From Lachnospiraceae bacterium (lineage in GTDB: Bacteria; Bacillota; Clostridia; Lachnospirales; Lachnospiraceae): DNA of 64,000 nt. Below the pieces are notes generated by a model. It did not search any database. It was not told the DNA's origin and was given only the letters and a program-made list of their open reading frames with translations. The translations under genes were made by a program, and so were the position numbers. The DNA lies in contig JAFQUB010000031.1 of assembly GCA_017408735.1 (NCBI GenBank), positions 117,537 to 181,536 on the forward strand, written 5' to 3'. How positions within the stretch are numbered: position 1 is the stretch's first letter; every line of letters starts with the position of its first letter. This document shows positions 63,923 to 64,000 of the stretch, piece by piece.

Positions 63923-64000
63923 GCCCATAAATAACTTCTTTAGATTTTCGACAATCCCCATATTTCTTTTCTTAAGGGTTTCTATGACTGTCATGATAGA
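63905..64000 (-). CDS. C-terminal end of an ORF entering from the right edge
   Basis: On the minus strand 31 codons are open from the window edge to TAG (63905-63907): ...ETLKKRNMGIVENLKKLF and ending in PAIF. The basic helical tail resembles the ends of some transposases, but the fragment is too short to assign. No start is visible. Confidence 0.4.
   Translation of the reverse strand, partial: SIMTVIETLKKRNMGIVENLKKLFMGTPAIF

Overview
The window looks like a chromosomal segment of a low-GC Gram-positive anaerobe, most likely a Lachnospiraceae member (Clostridia). The grounds are consensus Shine-Dalgarno sites, TTGACA/TATAAT promoters, sporulation-type genes (yqfC, yqfD, spoIIIE/ftsK, tepA), Rex, formate-THF ligase with FolD, an NfnAB pair, and secreted proteins with BspA-type leucine-rich repeats, Big_2 domains and Pro-Thr stalks. 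No rRNA, tRNA, CRISPR array, prophage or complete insertion sequence was seen. The genus cannot be named from sequence alone.

Layout. 1-3.7 kb: 3' part of a trp operon (trpD partial, trpC, trpB, trpA; no trpF). 3.7-9.2 kb: lipoprotein pullulanase, a large BspA-like surface protein with an octapeptide stalk, and YqeY. 9.2-11.2 kb: ABC-F ATPase on the minus strand. 11.4-17.6 kb: rex, a coiled-coil protein, nnr, alr, mazF-like toxin (no antitoxin gene), a CBS/CorC protein and yebC. 17.8-28.4 kb: CFI-box zinc-ribbon protein, metY, tepA, nadE, ftsK/spoIIIE, fhs, folD. 28.4-32.6 kb: zinc-ribbon TPR protein, nfnA, nfnB, Dabb protein. 33.0-35.6 kb: restriction-modification pair (Dam-type methylase and AlwI-family endonuclease). 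35.6-42.1 kb: S1-domain protein, rlmH (minus), Big_2/transglutaminase protein, zinc-ribbon membrane protein, a small gene under a SigD-like promoter, and pyrimidine-nucleoside phosphorylase. 42.1-46.3 kb: the yqfC/yqfD/phoH/pgpH-position/ybeY locus, with yqfC inverted and the pgpH-position gene lacking its HD residues. 46.4-53.5 kb: MurJ/SpoVB-type flippase, a membrane-anchored protein inside an unusual hairpin, glgB, mscS, and an ABC ATPase/permease pair. 53.6-54.6 kb: MNT-HEPN toxin-antitoxin pair. 54.7-64 kb: miaB, SWIM/SNF2 helicase, a small shifted-frame gene, mutY, an O-antigen-ligase-like protein, a secreted Ig-like protein, and the end of a minus-strand ORF at the window edge.

Themes. 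Redox and NAD handling (rex, nnr, nadE, nfnAB), one-carbon metabolism (fhs, folD) and alpha-glucan metabolism (pulA, glgB) recur. The less ordinary content is the apparently catalytically dead PgpH-like protein, the divergent yqfC/yqfD pair around a 15-bp palindrome, two hairpins that involve ribosome binding sites (48059-48127 and 51923-51982), the MNT-HEPN module in antitoxin-first order, and two small genes whose well-placed ATG is one base out of frame with the plausible coding frame.
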